From a virus, in the IMG/VR virus record IMGVR_UViG_3300034272_001023, positions 1 through 26,361 of that record: a stretch of 26,361 nt of DNA. One strand, 5' to 3'. This document shows positions 13,067 to 20,523 of the stretch, in pieces. Both the position numbers and the translations under genes were made by a program. Position 1 is the stretch's first letter; every line of letters starts with the position of its first letter. The notes beneath the pieces were generated by a model. It had not been told where the DNA came from. It searched no databases and worked only from the letters and a program-made list of their open reading frames with translations.

Positions 13067-15378
13067 TTTTTTACCTTAATAGTTTCGTATTCTTTAATCA
13101 ACTTTAAACTCATGCTTTCTTTCATAGCTTGAGGATTGTCACCAAATTGATAACCACGGGGAGTCATTTTCTTTTCTTTACCAGCCACATCCCCATCTCC
13201 GCCTTTTGTTTGTGCCTGCACAGGCATTACATGTTCATCCGGCGTAGTGTTTGCATGATAACGTTCGTCCTTGGCTTCTTTAGTAGCTATAGGATCTTTT
13301 TCTCCAGGAGGAGCAGGCATCATTGAACCTAATTTTTTGGCTTGATCTGCACTGCTAGCAGTGCTTGGATTTGGAACTACTTTTAAATTTTCTTTAGTAG
13401 CGATAGGATCTTTTTCTCCAGCTGGAGCAGGCATCATTGACCCTAATTTTTTGGCTTGATCTGCACTGCTAGCAGTGCTTGGATTTGGAACTACTTTTAA
13501 ATTTTCCTCGACGTCTTCTTCGCCTATTTTATATGCTAGATTAGGTTCTTTTCCATTTTGTTGTGGGAATTGGGCGCCAATTTTTTTTGCCTGTTCAATA
13601 CTAGATGCCCCAGCTGGGTTTGCACGAACTTCTAAATTTTCCTCAACTTCTTCATCGTCGTCTGTACTAACAACCAGTACACCTTCTGGTTCGGTCCGAT
13701 CAGCTTCGTGATTTCCGCCCATACCTGCTAATTTTAACATTTGCATTAGTTCTGTTGCAGAATTTCCGTCAGCAGTAATAGTGACACTCTTAGTACCATC
13801 GCTGCTCATATTGGTACTGACATTCATTCGACCTTCTTGTTCATGTTGTCCCATCATGCCGTTGCCCATTGCACTCATACCGCATTCATCTAGTTGTGTG
13901 TCTTCTAATACTTTAATGCCAGCAATGCGAAGCATTTGTAATAGTTCTTCACCTTCTTTAACAGGATAAGTTTTGCCATTTACTTTAAATGTCTCTTCGC
14001 CTGAATCTCTAGCAGCATCTAAAGCACCACTAAATTCATTGCCTTCTTCCATATCAGCTTCGTCAACTGGAACTGGAACCGGTACTCCTTTTTCACCTGG
14101 TTTAGGTGGTGTACTGGTCCATACACCGCCTTTAATAGACCCCATTGGGGGTTCTGATTTAGATGGTGCTGGCTTTGACGGTGTTTTAGGAGCAGGGGAT
14201 ACGCTTCCTCCGTCTATGTTTTGCGGAACCGGTACGTTAGGTTGTCCTTTTTTTGGAGGATTACTTGTCCATACTCCACCTTGAATACTACCTTCAATAA
14301 TATCTCTGAATGTTTCAACAATCATTTTATTAATAGTAGTAGAATCTTTCGACACACTTTCAAATTGTGATTTCTTAGGACGACCGCGACTGCGCTTTAC
14401 TTGCTCACCATCGCTGCCTGTTTCTGTTTCACCAGTTTTACGATCGTACCGGCGTGTATGCTTTATACCGCTGGCAGTTTTTTCAATTTCACCTTTAGCA
14501 CCTTGACGTTTTTCGCCTGTCTTCATATCATTACTACGATTGGCAACAGCCTTCATCATATCGTCCCAACCTTCAACGATTTGTTCTTTGGTAAAGCCTG
14601 CTTCCATCATGGCTTTTATTGCTTCTTCTACTTTGCCTTTGTTATGTGCTTTCCAAGCAGCACCATATGCTTTACTTTTTTCTGTCTTAGTTACTTTACC
14701 GTCTTTGGCATAACCTTTTTTGATATGCTTGACCATACGCTCTGCTTTAGCTCCTGGCGGTGCAACTTCTTGTACTTTCTTAGACTTAGCATCTTTAGCA
14801 GCTTTTTTCATTGGCTCATCTTTGTTGCCATCTTTGTCTAAGTCGATATAGTCTGGTTTAGCAGCTTCGTCCATCTTGTCGTGTTTAGCACGAATCTTAG
14901 CCATTGTTTCTTTACTGGCACCATCGCGGCCTGCTTTGCGTAACGCATCCATACCTTCTTTACCATACTTCTTATTACCTAAGTAAGCTTGTAATGCAGA
15001 TTCATCCACATCGATATCTTTGACATAGCCGCCTGTGCCATCTCCTGGAGGAAGATCGCGTTCAATATCTTTATCGGCCATTGATTGCAAACTACTAGTT
15101 TCACCTAATTTTTTACCAGCGGCAGCAGCTTTTTGAAATTTTTCTTTGCCGTACTTCTTGCGACCGATACTGGCAGCAACTGCTTCAGAATTGTCTGCTC
15201 CGCCTTTTTTAACAGCAGCTACAGTTTTTTTGAATCCCATGTACTTTTCTGATAGTACTTGATCCATATTTTCTTGTAATCGTGTCTTGGCCTTAGGCTG
15301 TGTTTGTGTAGCAGGCTGTTGTGGCTCTTGAGCTACTTTATTAAAATTATTTAGAATAGTATAAATGTTATTGCTCAT
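13063..15378 (-). CDS. Repeat-rich mosaic protein with AT-hook, probable internal/core head protein, 771 residues
   Basis: Starts MSNNIYTILNNFNKVAQE. It is a string of short modules: KKYGKE-type repeats near 74-92 and 136-153; an EF-hand-like DLDKDGNKDE (179-188); a KAERMVKHIKKGYAKDG...AYGAAWKAHNKGK segment (211-248); the AT-hook RGRPKK (331-336) in a basic stretch; two copies of GSI(Q/K)GGVWTS (363-372 and 413-422) with proline linkers; MLRIAGI (482-488) and MLKLAGM (547-553); and two nearly identical 38-residue repeats plus a worn third (579-700). Many (L/I)XE sites occur (LQE36, LSE44, IVE269, IIE362, IKE763), as expected if a prohead protease cuts it. Largely disordered and charged. DNA binding in the head is an inference. 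Confidence 0.88.
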   Translation of the reverse strand: MSNNIYTILNNFNKVAQEPQQPATQTQPKAKTRLQENMDQVLSEKYMGFKKTVAAVKKGGADNSEAVAASIGRKKYGKEKFQKAAAAGKKLGETSSLQSMADKDIERDLPPGDGTGGYVKDIDVDESALQAYLGNKKYGKEGMDALRKAGRDGASKETMAKIRAKHDKMDEAAKPDYIDLDKDGNKDEPMKKAAKDAKSKKVQEVAPPGAKAERMVKHIKKGYAKDGKVTKTEKSKAYGAAWKAHNKGKVEEAIKAMMEAGFTKEQIVEGWDDMMKAVANRSNDMKTGEKRQGAKGEIEKTASGIKHTRRYDRKTGETETGSDGEQVKRSRGRPKKSQFESVSKDSTTINKMIVETFRDIIEGSIQGGVWTSNPPKKGQPNVPVPQNIDGGSVSPAPKTPSKPAPSKSEPPMGSIKGGVWTSTPPKPGEKGVPVPVPVDEADMEEGNEFSGALDAARDSGEETFKVNGKTYPVKEGEELLQMLRIAGIKVLEDTQLDECGMSAMGNGMMGQHEQEGRMNVSTNMSSDGTKSVTITADGNSATELMQMLKLAGMGGNHEADRTEPEGVLVVSTDDDEEVEENLEVRANPAGASSIEQAKKIGAQFPQQNGKEPNLAYKIGEEDVEENLKVVPNPSTASSADQAKKLGSMMPAPAGEKDPIATKENLKVVPNPSTASSADQAKKLGSMMPAPPGEKDPIATKEAKDERYHANTTPDEHVMPVQAQTKGGDGDVAGKEKKMTPRGYQFGDNPQAMKESMSLKLIKEYETIKVKK
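13277..13504 (-). repeat. 114-bp tandem duplication inside the 771-residue gene
   Basis: Two adjacent 114-base units (13277-13390 and 13391-13504) differ at about four positions and keep the frame (38 codons each). A third, diverged unit lies next to them on the upstream-codon side, about 13505-13645. Encodes a repeat containing NPSTASSADQAKKLGSMMPA. Confidence 0.9.
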
Positions 15379-15380
15379 GA

Positions 15381-16013
15381 TTATTTTCCGTTTCCTGCTT
15401 TCATACCACGTGGGTTAATTATTTTATTTTTGTGTGTACCGATTGGACTTGCGCTGCCTTGCGGCAATTCGTTGGTTGTTTTTGCTACAGGTGTTTTGCC
15501 TCCAGCAGTTTCGGGATATTGGTATTTTCTAGTTTCTTCTAATTCTTTAATTAAATTAGGTATACGTGCATCACCTACTAAAGCTTCCCCATCTTTGCCG
15601 GGGCGCTCTCTTTCCATGTTATCTTGTAATAACACAGATTCTCCTGGTTTACCGCCAATGTTACTTTGCTCTAACCCTTCTTTGGCAGCTTCATACGGAC
15701 TATTTTTAGGAGTAACTTTAATACAAGATAAATTGATTCCTGCACGTTCTGCAATTAATACTTTGACTTGTTCGTCATTACAAGGATAGTGAAAACTTGC
15801 ATCCATGATATGAATTTCAACAGGTCCCATATTAGGAAATTCTGGATTTTCTTGAATTGGCAAACGCTTAGGTTTGGTGATAGAATCTAATTTATATGCC
15901 TCTAAAACAGTTTTAATTTTTCCTATCAGATCGTCTGGAAGTTCGCAGGCCAATCTGATTCTGAAATCAAACGTTTTATGACTTTCTGTGAGATAAGCTT
16001 TAAACGATTTCAT
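15381..16013 (-). CDS. Putative internal head protein with T4-like capsid-targeting peptide, 210 residues
   Basis: The frame opens at 16052, but the promoter elements lie between 16024 and 16052, so I choose the ATG at 16013, preceded by GGGA. The protein then begins MKSFKAYLTE followed by SHKTF, strikingly like the T4 internal-protein leader MKTYQEFIAE-A. Residues 15-110 form a compact domain (FDFRIRLACELPDDLIGKIKTVLEAY, then PVEIHIMDASFHYPC), and the last 100 are Gly/Pro/Lys-rich and probably disordered, ending INPRGMKAGNGK. No catalytic motif is seen. It is the first gene of the head block behind the small terminase. Confidence 0.85.
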   Translation of the reverse strand: MKSFKAYLTESHKTFDFRIRLACELPDDLIGKIKTVLEAYKLDSITKPKRLPIQENPEFPNMGPVEIHIMDASFHYPCNDEQVKVLIAERAGINLSCIKVTPKNSPYEAAKEGLEQSNIGGKPGESVLLQDNMERERPGKDGEALVGDARIPNLIKELEETRKYQYPETAGGKTPVAKTTNELPQGSASPIGTHKNKIINPRGMKAGNGK

Positions 16014-16023
16014 TTTAATTCCC

Positions 16024-16052
16024 ATTATACGATATTTATTAAAATTTGGCAA
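16024..16052 (-). promoter_or_regulatory. Overlapping sigma-70-type and late promoters before the head-protein block
   Basis: TTGCCA (16047-16052), 17-base spacer, TATAAT (16024-16029). Inside the spacer is the late box AATAAATA (ATAAATA at 16033-16039). Late RNA would start near 16027 with a 14-base leader including GGGA; sigma-70 RNA near 16017 would be almost leaderless. Confidence 0.6.
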
Positions 16053-16055
16053 TTA

Positions 16056-16541
16056 TTACTTGGGTTTGTTTAATATCTGGGCCAGTAAAGCATTTCGATC
16101 TAATACTACACCTTGCCCGTCAATTGATTCGCCCACAGCACCATCTTGTTTTAATTGATGGTCCAGCCTCATTTTTTTAAGTTGCAAATCGACCATTTTT
16201 AATTTTTTATCCAATTTGGCTTGTTTTGCTGTAATTGCATGACCCAGTAACACGCCAGCTGTTTGAAACACCTGTCCACTGAATCTTGCTTCCATGTTCA
16301 TCCCTAAATCCATTAGATCATTGAACTTGTCTTTAGCAAGAGTGGCCAGCTCATCCATTTCTTGATCACTGGCATCTAATCCTTTAACATGTGGCAATGC
16401 TTCATCTATTTTGTCGATGGCTTTGTCAATATCTGCAAATACTGCTTTTTTTTCTTCAAGAGCAGCCGAAGCTTGTTCCTGAGTTAAATCTTCGGGAATG
16501 TTATCTGGCAGATTGAATAATTCTTCTAATTTTCGTGTCAT
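16056..16541 (-). CDS. gp16: Small terminase subunit candidate
   Basis: 161 residues (T4 gp16: 164), almost wholly helical, as in the T4 small terminase. LAKDKFNDLMDLGMNMEARFSGQVFQTAGVLLGHAITAKQAKLDKKLKMVDLQLKKM gives a central pair of helices like the oligomerisation core, then a basic helix. It would recognise or hold DNA and stimulate gp17. The call rests on length, helical pattern, resemblance to cyanophage gp16 as I recall it and position among gp4 and tail genes; individual residues are weakly conserved in this family. The start has no clear Shine-Dalgarno and lies next to an inverted repeat. Confidence 0.68.
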   Translation of the reverse strand: MTRKLEELFNLPDNIPEDLTQEQASAALEEKKAVFADIDKAIDKIDEALPHVKGLDASDQEMDELATLAKDKFNDLMDLGMNMEARFSGQVFQTAGVLLGHAITAKQAKLDKKLKMVDLQLKKMRLDHQLKQDGAVGESIDGQGVVLDRNALLAQILNKPK

Positions 16542-16544
16542 AGT

Positions 16545-16560
16545 AACGGTATTTACCGTT
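16545..16560. repeat. Inverted repeat at the gp4 stop / gp16 start
   Basis: AACGGT and ACCGTT (6 bp) enclose four bases; on the minus strand the gp4 stop TAA is in the loop side and the gp16 ATG follows three bases after the repeat. On the plus strand it is followed by six T, so it could weakly end antisense transcription. Confidence 0.45.
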
Positions 16561-16987
16561 TTTTACTACCAGCAAAAATATCGGTTTCGTTGACTACTCT
16601 GAATGTTAACCCTTGTGCGGCACAGAATTTTCTTGCGGCGTCCCATTTATACATATTAAGAGCCACTGCTGCTTTATCTCTTATACTCTTTGCAGCTTCC
16701 ATTGTTGTTTCCTTAGTTGGCTTAACTTCAATTACTTCACCATGTCTTTTACCGTTTTTATCAACATAAATGATTAAAAAATCAGGAACATAAATTGTAT
16801 TTTTTCCAGTAAATGGATTTTTATAATTAACATGGATAGCTTCGCTGGCCCATTGTACTACTGCGGGATTGTTATCACAAAATCTCATAAAAGCAAATTC
16901 CCAACTTGACCTATATGTTGGCTCTCGCTTTCCAACATATTTGGTAGGATTTTGTACTGTGTATTTTCCCTGACTGTACTTGCTCAT
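16553..16987 (-). CDS. gp4: Head completion protein, TnsA-like nuclease fold
   Basis: 144 residues, close to T4 gp4. YRSSWEFAFMRFCDNNPAVVQWASE, VPDFLI and EVIEVKP are the family signatures. E30, D69 and E87-V-K89 form a PD-(D/E)XK (TnsA-type) active-site pattern. In T4 the protein acts after packaging, finishing the head before tail joining. It follows the 136-residue gene with a four-base ATGA overlap, and is followed by gp16. Confidence 0.92.
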   Translation of the reverse strand: MSKYSQGKYTVQNPTKYVGKREPTYRSSWEFAFMRFCDNNPAVVQWASEAIHVNYKNPFTGKNTIYVPDFLIIYVDKNGKRHGEVIEVKPTKETTMEAAKSIRDKAAVALNMYKWDAARKFCAAQGLTFRVVNETDIFAGSKKR

Positions 16988-17394
16988 GACACTATAGATC
17001 TAGTTACATAAGAATTCGTTGTCGGTTGCTGCTTTATTCCAAGATAGCTGGTGTTGACTCTAGAAATATTTAGATATAAAGCCAGTGCCGCCGATAAGTC
17101 CGCCGAGGACATGCTTTGAAAAGAACTAAGAACTGTTAACGGATCTTCTCTCTGTGCCTGTGCAGTTTCAATTACTGCTTGCACAAGTATTTTTGCACTT
17201 TCAATATTATCAGTCTGTTGTTGAAAATAACTCAATATAGCATCATTGATATTTTGATTTAATTCCAAAGAAGGGTCAAAATAATTGTTAAAATATTTTG
17301 TAGTTTTAGTCAATCCCGAACTATTAAGATTTGTCGGGCCCGACACTTGTAATTGACTTAATTGATCCATACTGTTATTATCCAAAGAAATCAC
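16984..17394 (-). CDS. Unknown 136-residue protein between the tube-like protein and gp4
   Basis: Starts MISLDNNSMDQLSQLQVSG. It is helical in the middle (NQNINDAILSYFQQQTDNIESAKILVQAVIETAQAQ), then has SFQSMSSADLSAALALYLNISRVNTSYLG. No transmembrane segment or catalytic motif. It overlaps the end of the upstream structural gene by 17 bases and the gp4 start by four, so it belongs to the same late operon, suggesting a small virion or assembly protein. Family not recognised. Confidence 0.75.
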   Translation of the reverse strand: MISLDNNSMDQLSQLQVSGPTNLNSSGLTKTTKYFNNYFDPSLELNQNINDAILSYFQQQTDNIESAKILVQAVIETAQAQREDPLTVLSSFQSMSSADLSAALALYLNISRVNTSYLGIKQQPTTNSYVTRSIVS

Positions 17395-19843
17395 CTAAAC
17401 TTTTTTGATATTCCAAAATATCTAAATCACTGGGGCCGCTTAAATCGACACCATTTGCCACGTCTTGTGCCACTATATCATTTACGCCATCAATTGCTAA
17501 TTTATTCATTTCATTCCATTGATCTTCTGTGAGTGCTGCAGGTTGAAGCGACGGGTCTCCATAGTACACATATTCTCCCGAACCAGTGTATATTGGATTT
17601 CCGCTACCATCTGTCCATATACCACCATACGGTGCCTCCACAGCAGCCGAGTCTATATTTTGTCCTGGCGGCTTGTTGAAGAAACTTAGTAAACCAGAAT
17701 CATTTGATCCCGGAGTCAATGTTTGTTTACCGTCTGAATCAATAGCCCGAACCGTTCCATCTTTATATACAAACAACGAAGACCCGTCATCGAATTTTTG
17801 TACAGATACAGTATTATCCAACGGTTTAGTTGCATCATATCCGCCTGATCCGGTCCATGTACTTGCAACGTTTCTAATTTGTCCTGATGCGGGGTCAAAT
17901 CCTTGTGTTATTGCGCCTGTTGCTTTATTAATTACAACTTGTAATCCGTTATTAACCGCACGACCCACGGCTGCCCCTGTTGCGGTAGCCACTGCGCCAG
18001 ACACAACCCGACCAATAATAGAATTTCCTAGTCCGGTTTTATTCAATGCATTATTTAAGCTCTGACCTGCATATAATCCTACACCAGCGCCAGTTGCCCC
18101 TGCAAGAGTATTAGTAAATAGTGCAGTTGTGCTATTTCCCACAGTGTATATTAACCCAGTTCTAGGATCTGTTCTATATTGAACACTGTTTGCCGGTGAT
18201 ACAACTCCCTGTGCTGCTAGAGTTCGCGAGTCAATTGGATTTGTATTAATATTTTGATTTGGTAATCCTATGACGTTATTACTGTTTGAACCTGGAATAA
18301 CTTGTAAAGTGTTACCTGTTACTGAATCATATCTGACTTGTGTTCCGTCGCGATATTGATTAACAATAATTTCTTGACCTGATGGATCTGTAACTGTTTG
18401 TGCATACAATAAATTTTCACTTAAGTTGCTGGGATTATAGCTGCCTGACTGTGTACCAGATACCTGTATCCTGGATATTGGATTACCTTGACTATCATAA
18501 TAAACAGCAGTAGAAGTTCCGGTAATTGGCTGCAATGAAGAAGAATTTACAATCACTCGACCTGTATTGTCTACCACGTCTGTTACCGCAGTGCTGCCGA
18601 CAGTTGGGGGGAATATGCCACTTACTGCGTTATCGATTCCTCGATTTATTTGAGAACTTACATAGTTTATTCCGCCATTTACTGCATTAACAGCAGCTCC
18701 TGTTACTGCACCAACAGCACTGCCTGCTATAGTTGCGCCAAAATTAGGCACAGTGCTAGCATAAGGATAATTTCCTATTGCTCCGCCAGATACAACTCCT
18801 GACCCGTTAATACCGGCTGGGCCGCCACCTAATGTAGGAAATACATAATTCAATCCTTGATTAACTGCACTGTTAAGAATACCAACACCCGCTGAGCCCA
18901 AAGTTGTTCCAACCACTGTTTTAAGATTTACATTTTTTAAATTATTATATAATCTAAACATAGACAATAGACTAGACAACGGACCGCCAGCACCATTTGA
19001 TCCATCTGGTTTTCTAAGATCTTTGGGAACTGAATCAACTACACCTAAAAATCCTGCATCTGTGTAGATATTAGTTACACTGGTGCTAATTGGGCTACTA
19101 GCATTATCATAATGCAATAACGAAAAACCGTCTACGCTAACTGGGTTTACGAACCCTGTAAAATATTTGACTGTTTCATATGTCACCGTCATTTTGTTTT
19201 CCATTAAACTTCTATCATTTGAAGAATCATGTTCACCGTGTTGCCAACCTGTTATGATAGGATTGACTAAAAGGTACTCAGTAAATCGTTTATTGTGTAA
19301 ACTAAAAATTCTGATATTTTTTATAAAATTCGGTAACGAACTATTTCTTGGGCTATACCCCCAACCAATTTTGTTTCTTGGCGCATACTTCTCTGGTCGA
19401 GAATAATCATTTACACCATAATCACTGTCTCTGTAGTAATACGTATAATAATCATTCCAAAAATTTGTAATTACATCTGCTGCATCATCATGAAAAGTAA
19501 AGTTAACTGGTTCATATTGAATATTAGTTTGTACAATATTTTTTCTATTATATGCATTAAGAGTCTTAGTACCTATGCTAAATTTTGGTAATTCAACTCT
19601 TTTAACTAACATCCCAGTTTCTAAATTTTGGAATCTATCAGCAAAACTTAAAACTCCCCCAAGAAACCCACTACCTAACTGAGTTTGACTTGGATCTATA
19701 TTAATTACAACATAATATAAAAAACTTTGCTTGGGTGCCAATCTATATGTATCTGTAACAAACAATTTAGTTGCATGATCATACGGATGTGTGAACGTCC
19801 CTTTAGCTAAAGGTTTTAAATCAGCGTTATATAATGAAGCCAT
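17378..19843 (-). CDS. Large tail-tube-like / baseplate structural protein with glycine-zipper segments
   Basis: 821 residues. Residues 75-240 resemble the tube fold shared by gp19, gp48 and gp54: VKRVELPKFSIGTKTLNAYNRK, YEPVNFTFHDDAADVITNFWNDYY, and NPIITGWQHGEHDSS with METVKY-like strands. After a linker, two Gly/Ala-rich helices with G-x3-G-x3-G spacing occur (373-390, GSAVGAVTGAAV; 577-632, SGAVATATGAAVGRAV). The rest is Thr/Ser/Gly-rich, with short DGT and DSQGNP turns. It could be a tube initiator/cap or a baseplate protein that also touches membranes; no T4 counterpart of this size exists. It has its own late promoter placed exactly so that RNA starts at the ATG, and a terminator separates it from gp19. 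Confidence 0.85.
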   Translation of the reverse strand: MASLYNADLKPLAKGTFTHPYDHATKLFVTDTYRLAPKQSFLYYVVINIDPSQTQLGSGFLGGVLSFADRFQNLETGMLVKRVELPKFSIGTKTLNAYNRKNIVQTNIQYEPVNFTFHDDAADVITNFWNDYYTYYYRDSDYGVNDYSRPEKYAPRNKIGWGYSPRNSSLPNFIKNIRIFSLHNKRFTEYLLVNPIITGWQHGEHDSSNDRSLMENKMTVTYETVKYFTGFVNPVSVDGFSLLHYDNASSPISTSVTNIYTDAGFLGVVDSVPKDLRKPDGSNGAGGPLSSLLSMFRLYNNLKNVNLKTVVGTTLGSAGVGILNSAVNQGLNYVFPTLGGGPAGINGSGVVSGGAIGNYPYASTVPNFGATIAGSAVGAVTGAAVNAVNGGINYVSSQINRGIDNAVSGIFPPTVGSTAVTDVVDNTGRVIVNSSSLQPITGTSTAVYYDSQGNPISRIQVSGTQSGSYNPSNLSENLLYAQTVTDPSGQEIIVNQYRDGTQVRYDSVTGNTLQVIPGSNSNNVIGLPNQNINTNPIDSRTLAAQGVVSPANSVQYRTDPRTGLIYTVGNSTTALFTNTLAGATGAGVGLYAGQSLNNALNKTGLGNSIIGRVVSGAVATATGAAVGRAVNNGLQVVINKATGAITQGFDPASGQIRNVASTWTGSGGYDATKPLDNTVSVQKFDDGSSLFVYKDGTVRAIDSDGKQTLTPGSNDSGLLSFFNKPPGQNIDSAAVEAPYGGIWTDGSGNPIYTGSGEYVYYGDPSLQPAALTEDQWNEMNKLAIDGVNDIVAQDVANGVDLSGPSDLDILEYQKSLGDFFG

Positions 19844-19848
19844 ACTAA

Positions 19849-19855
19849 TATTTAT
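19849..19855 (-). promoter_or_regulatory. Late promoter box for the tube-like protein
   Basis: GAATAAATA on the minus strand, just past the terminator. With T4 spacing the RNA start is 19843, the A of the start codon, so the message would be leaderless. Confidence 0.6.
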
Positions 19856-19857
19856 TC

Positions 19858-19885
19858 AATAAAAAAGCTCGCCGAAGCGAGCTTT
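19858..19885 (-). terminator. Rho-independent terminator after gp19, UUCG loop
   Basis: Perfect 9-bp stem AAAGCTCGC/GCGAGCTTT with loop TTCG read on the minus strand (the very stable C-UUCG-G tetraloop), followed by a run of T. It ends the gp18-gp19 transcript 20 bases after the gp19 stop. Confidence 0.92.
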
Positions 19886-19904
19886 GTGTGTAAAGTATTT
19901 CTTT

Positions 19905-20522
19905 TTATCCTGTGATAGCAGCAGTGTTAAACTGTGTTATACCAGGAGTGCCCACTCCGCCACCTGTTGTTTGTATAGCATTATCGTAACGTATACTCAT
20001 AGTTATAGTAACCATGTCATTGCTACCATAATCAACGTCATTATAATTTACATCTGTTAAGAAACATCCGTATAGCTGCCATGTTTCTAGCACTATTGGC
20101 TCAACTGTACCGTTTGCACCATCTAACATTTCTAGTGTAGTCATGAACTTGTAATCAATTCCAGAACTTGCACTTGCTTGTTCCATAAAGTCGAATTGCT
20201 TCTGTAACTGTTCCCCCACTAGTCTAGAAACATTGCCGCCGGCATCATCACGCAATGATACCGCAACTGCATTCCAAGTTGGGCGACCAGCCAAATAAAC
20301 TCGGCTGTTGTACACAGGAACTTCAATTGGATCAAATGTTACTTGCGGACGAGCAAACGTCATAATTTGTTTTGTTAATTCTGTCTTAGGATTACTTACA
20401 CCAAAATTATCAAATGTAGCTCTAAATCTAAATTTAAGTTTTGGCATTAATAAGCCTTGGTTGGTAGCACTTTGGTTACCACCCAATGGAACTGTGAATC
20501 TTGTTAACGATGAAACTGCCAT
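19905..20522 (-). CDS. gp19: Tail tube protein
   Basis: 205 residues (T4 gp19: 163). The pattern TKQIMTFARPQVTFDPIEVPVYNSRVYLAGRPTWNAVAVSLRDDAGG is characteristic of the myovirus tube family, followed by LEMLDGANGTVEPIVLETWQLYGCFLTDVNYNDVDYGSNDMVTITMSIRYDNA. Hexamer rings of it form the inner tube through which DNA passes. It directly follows the sheath gene, with AGGAGC as ribosome site at the end of gp18, the standard order in T4-like phages. Confidence 0.95.
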   Translation of the reverse strand: MAVSSLTRFTVPLGGNQSATNQGLLMPKLKFRFRATFDNFGVSNPKTELTKQIMTFARPQVTFDPIEVPVYNSRVYLAGRPTWNAVAVSLRDDAGGNVSRLVGEQLQKQFDFMEQASASSGIDYKFMTTLEMLDGANGTVEPIVLETWQLYGCFLTDVNYNDVDYGSNDMVTITMSIRYDNAIQTTGGGVGTPGITQFNTAAITG

Positions 20523-20523
20523 A

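Noticed and set aside
13277-13504. CRISPR-like array
   Set aside because: The repeats are directly adjacent, 114 bases long, in frame and coding, with no spacers.
14401-14841. 146-codon plus-strand frame rich in Phe and Cys
   Set aside because: It is the reverse complement of Lys/Ala-rich coding sequence of the 771-residue gene; no promoter or ribosome site supports it.
16014-16052. Longer N-terminus for the gene at 15381
   Set aside because: The extension covers the promoter elements, and the shorter start gives a leader peptide nearly identical in form to the T4 capsid-targeting peptide.
17586-18065. 159-codon plus-strand frame opposite the tube-like protein
   Set aside because: Antisense shadow with no start signals; the minus-strand frame has clear homology-like structure.
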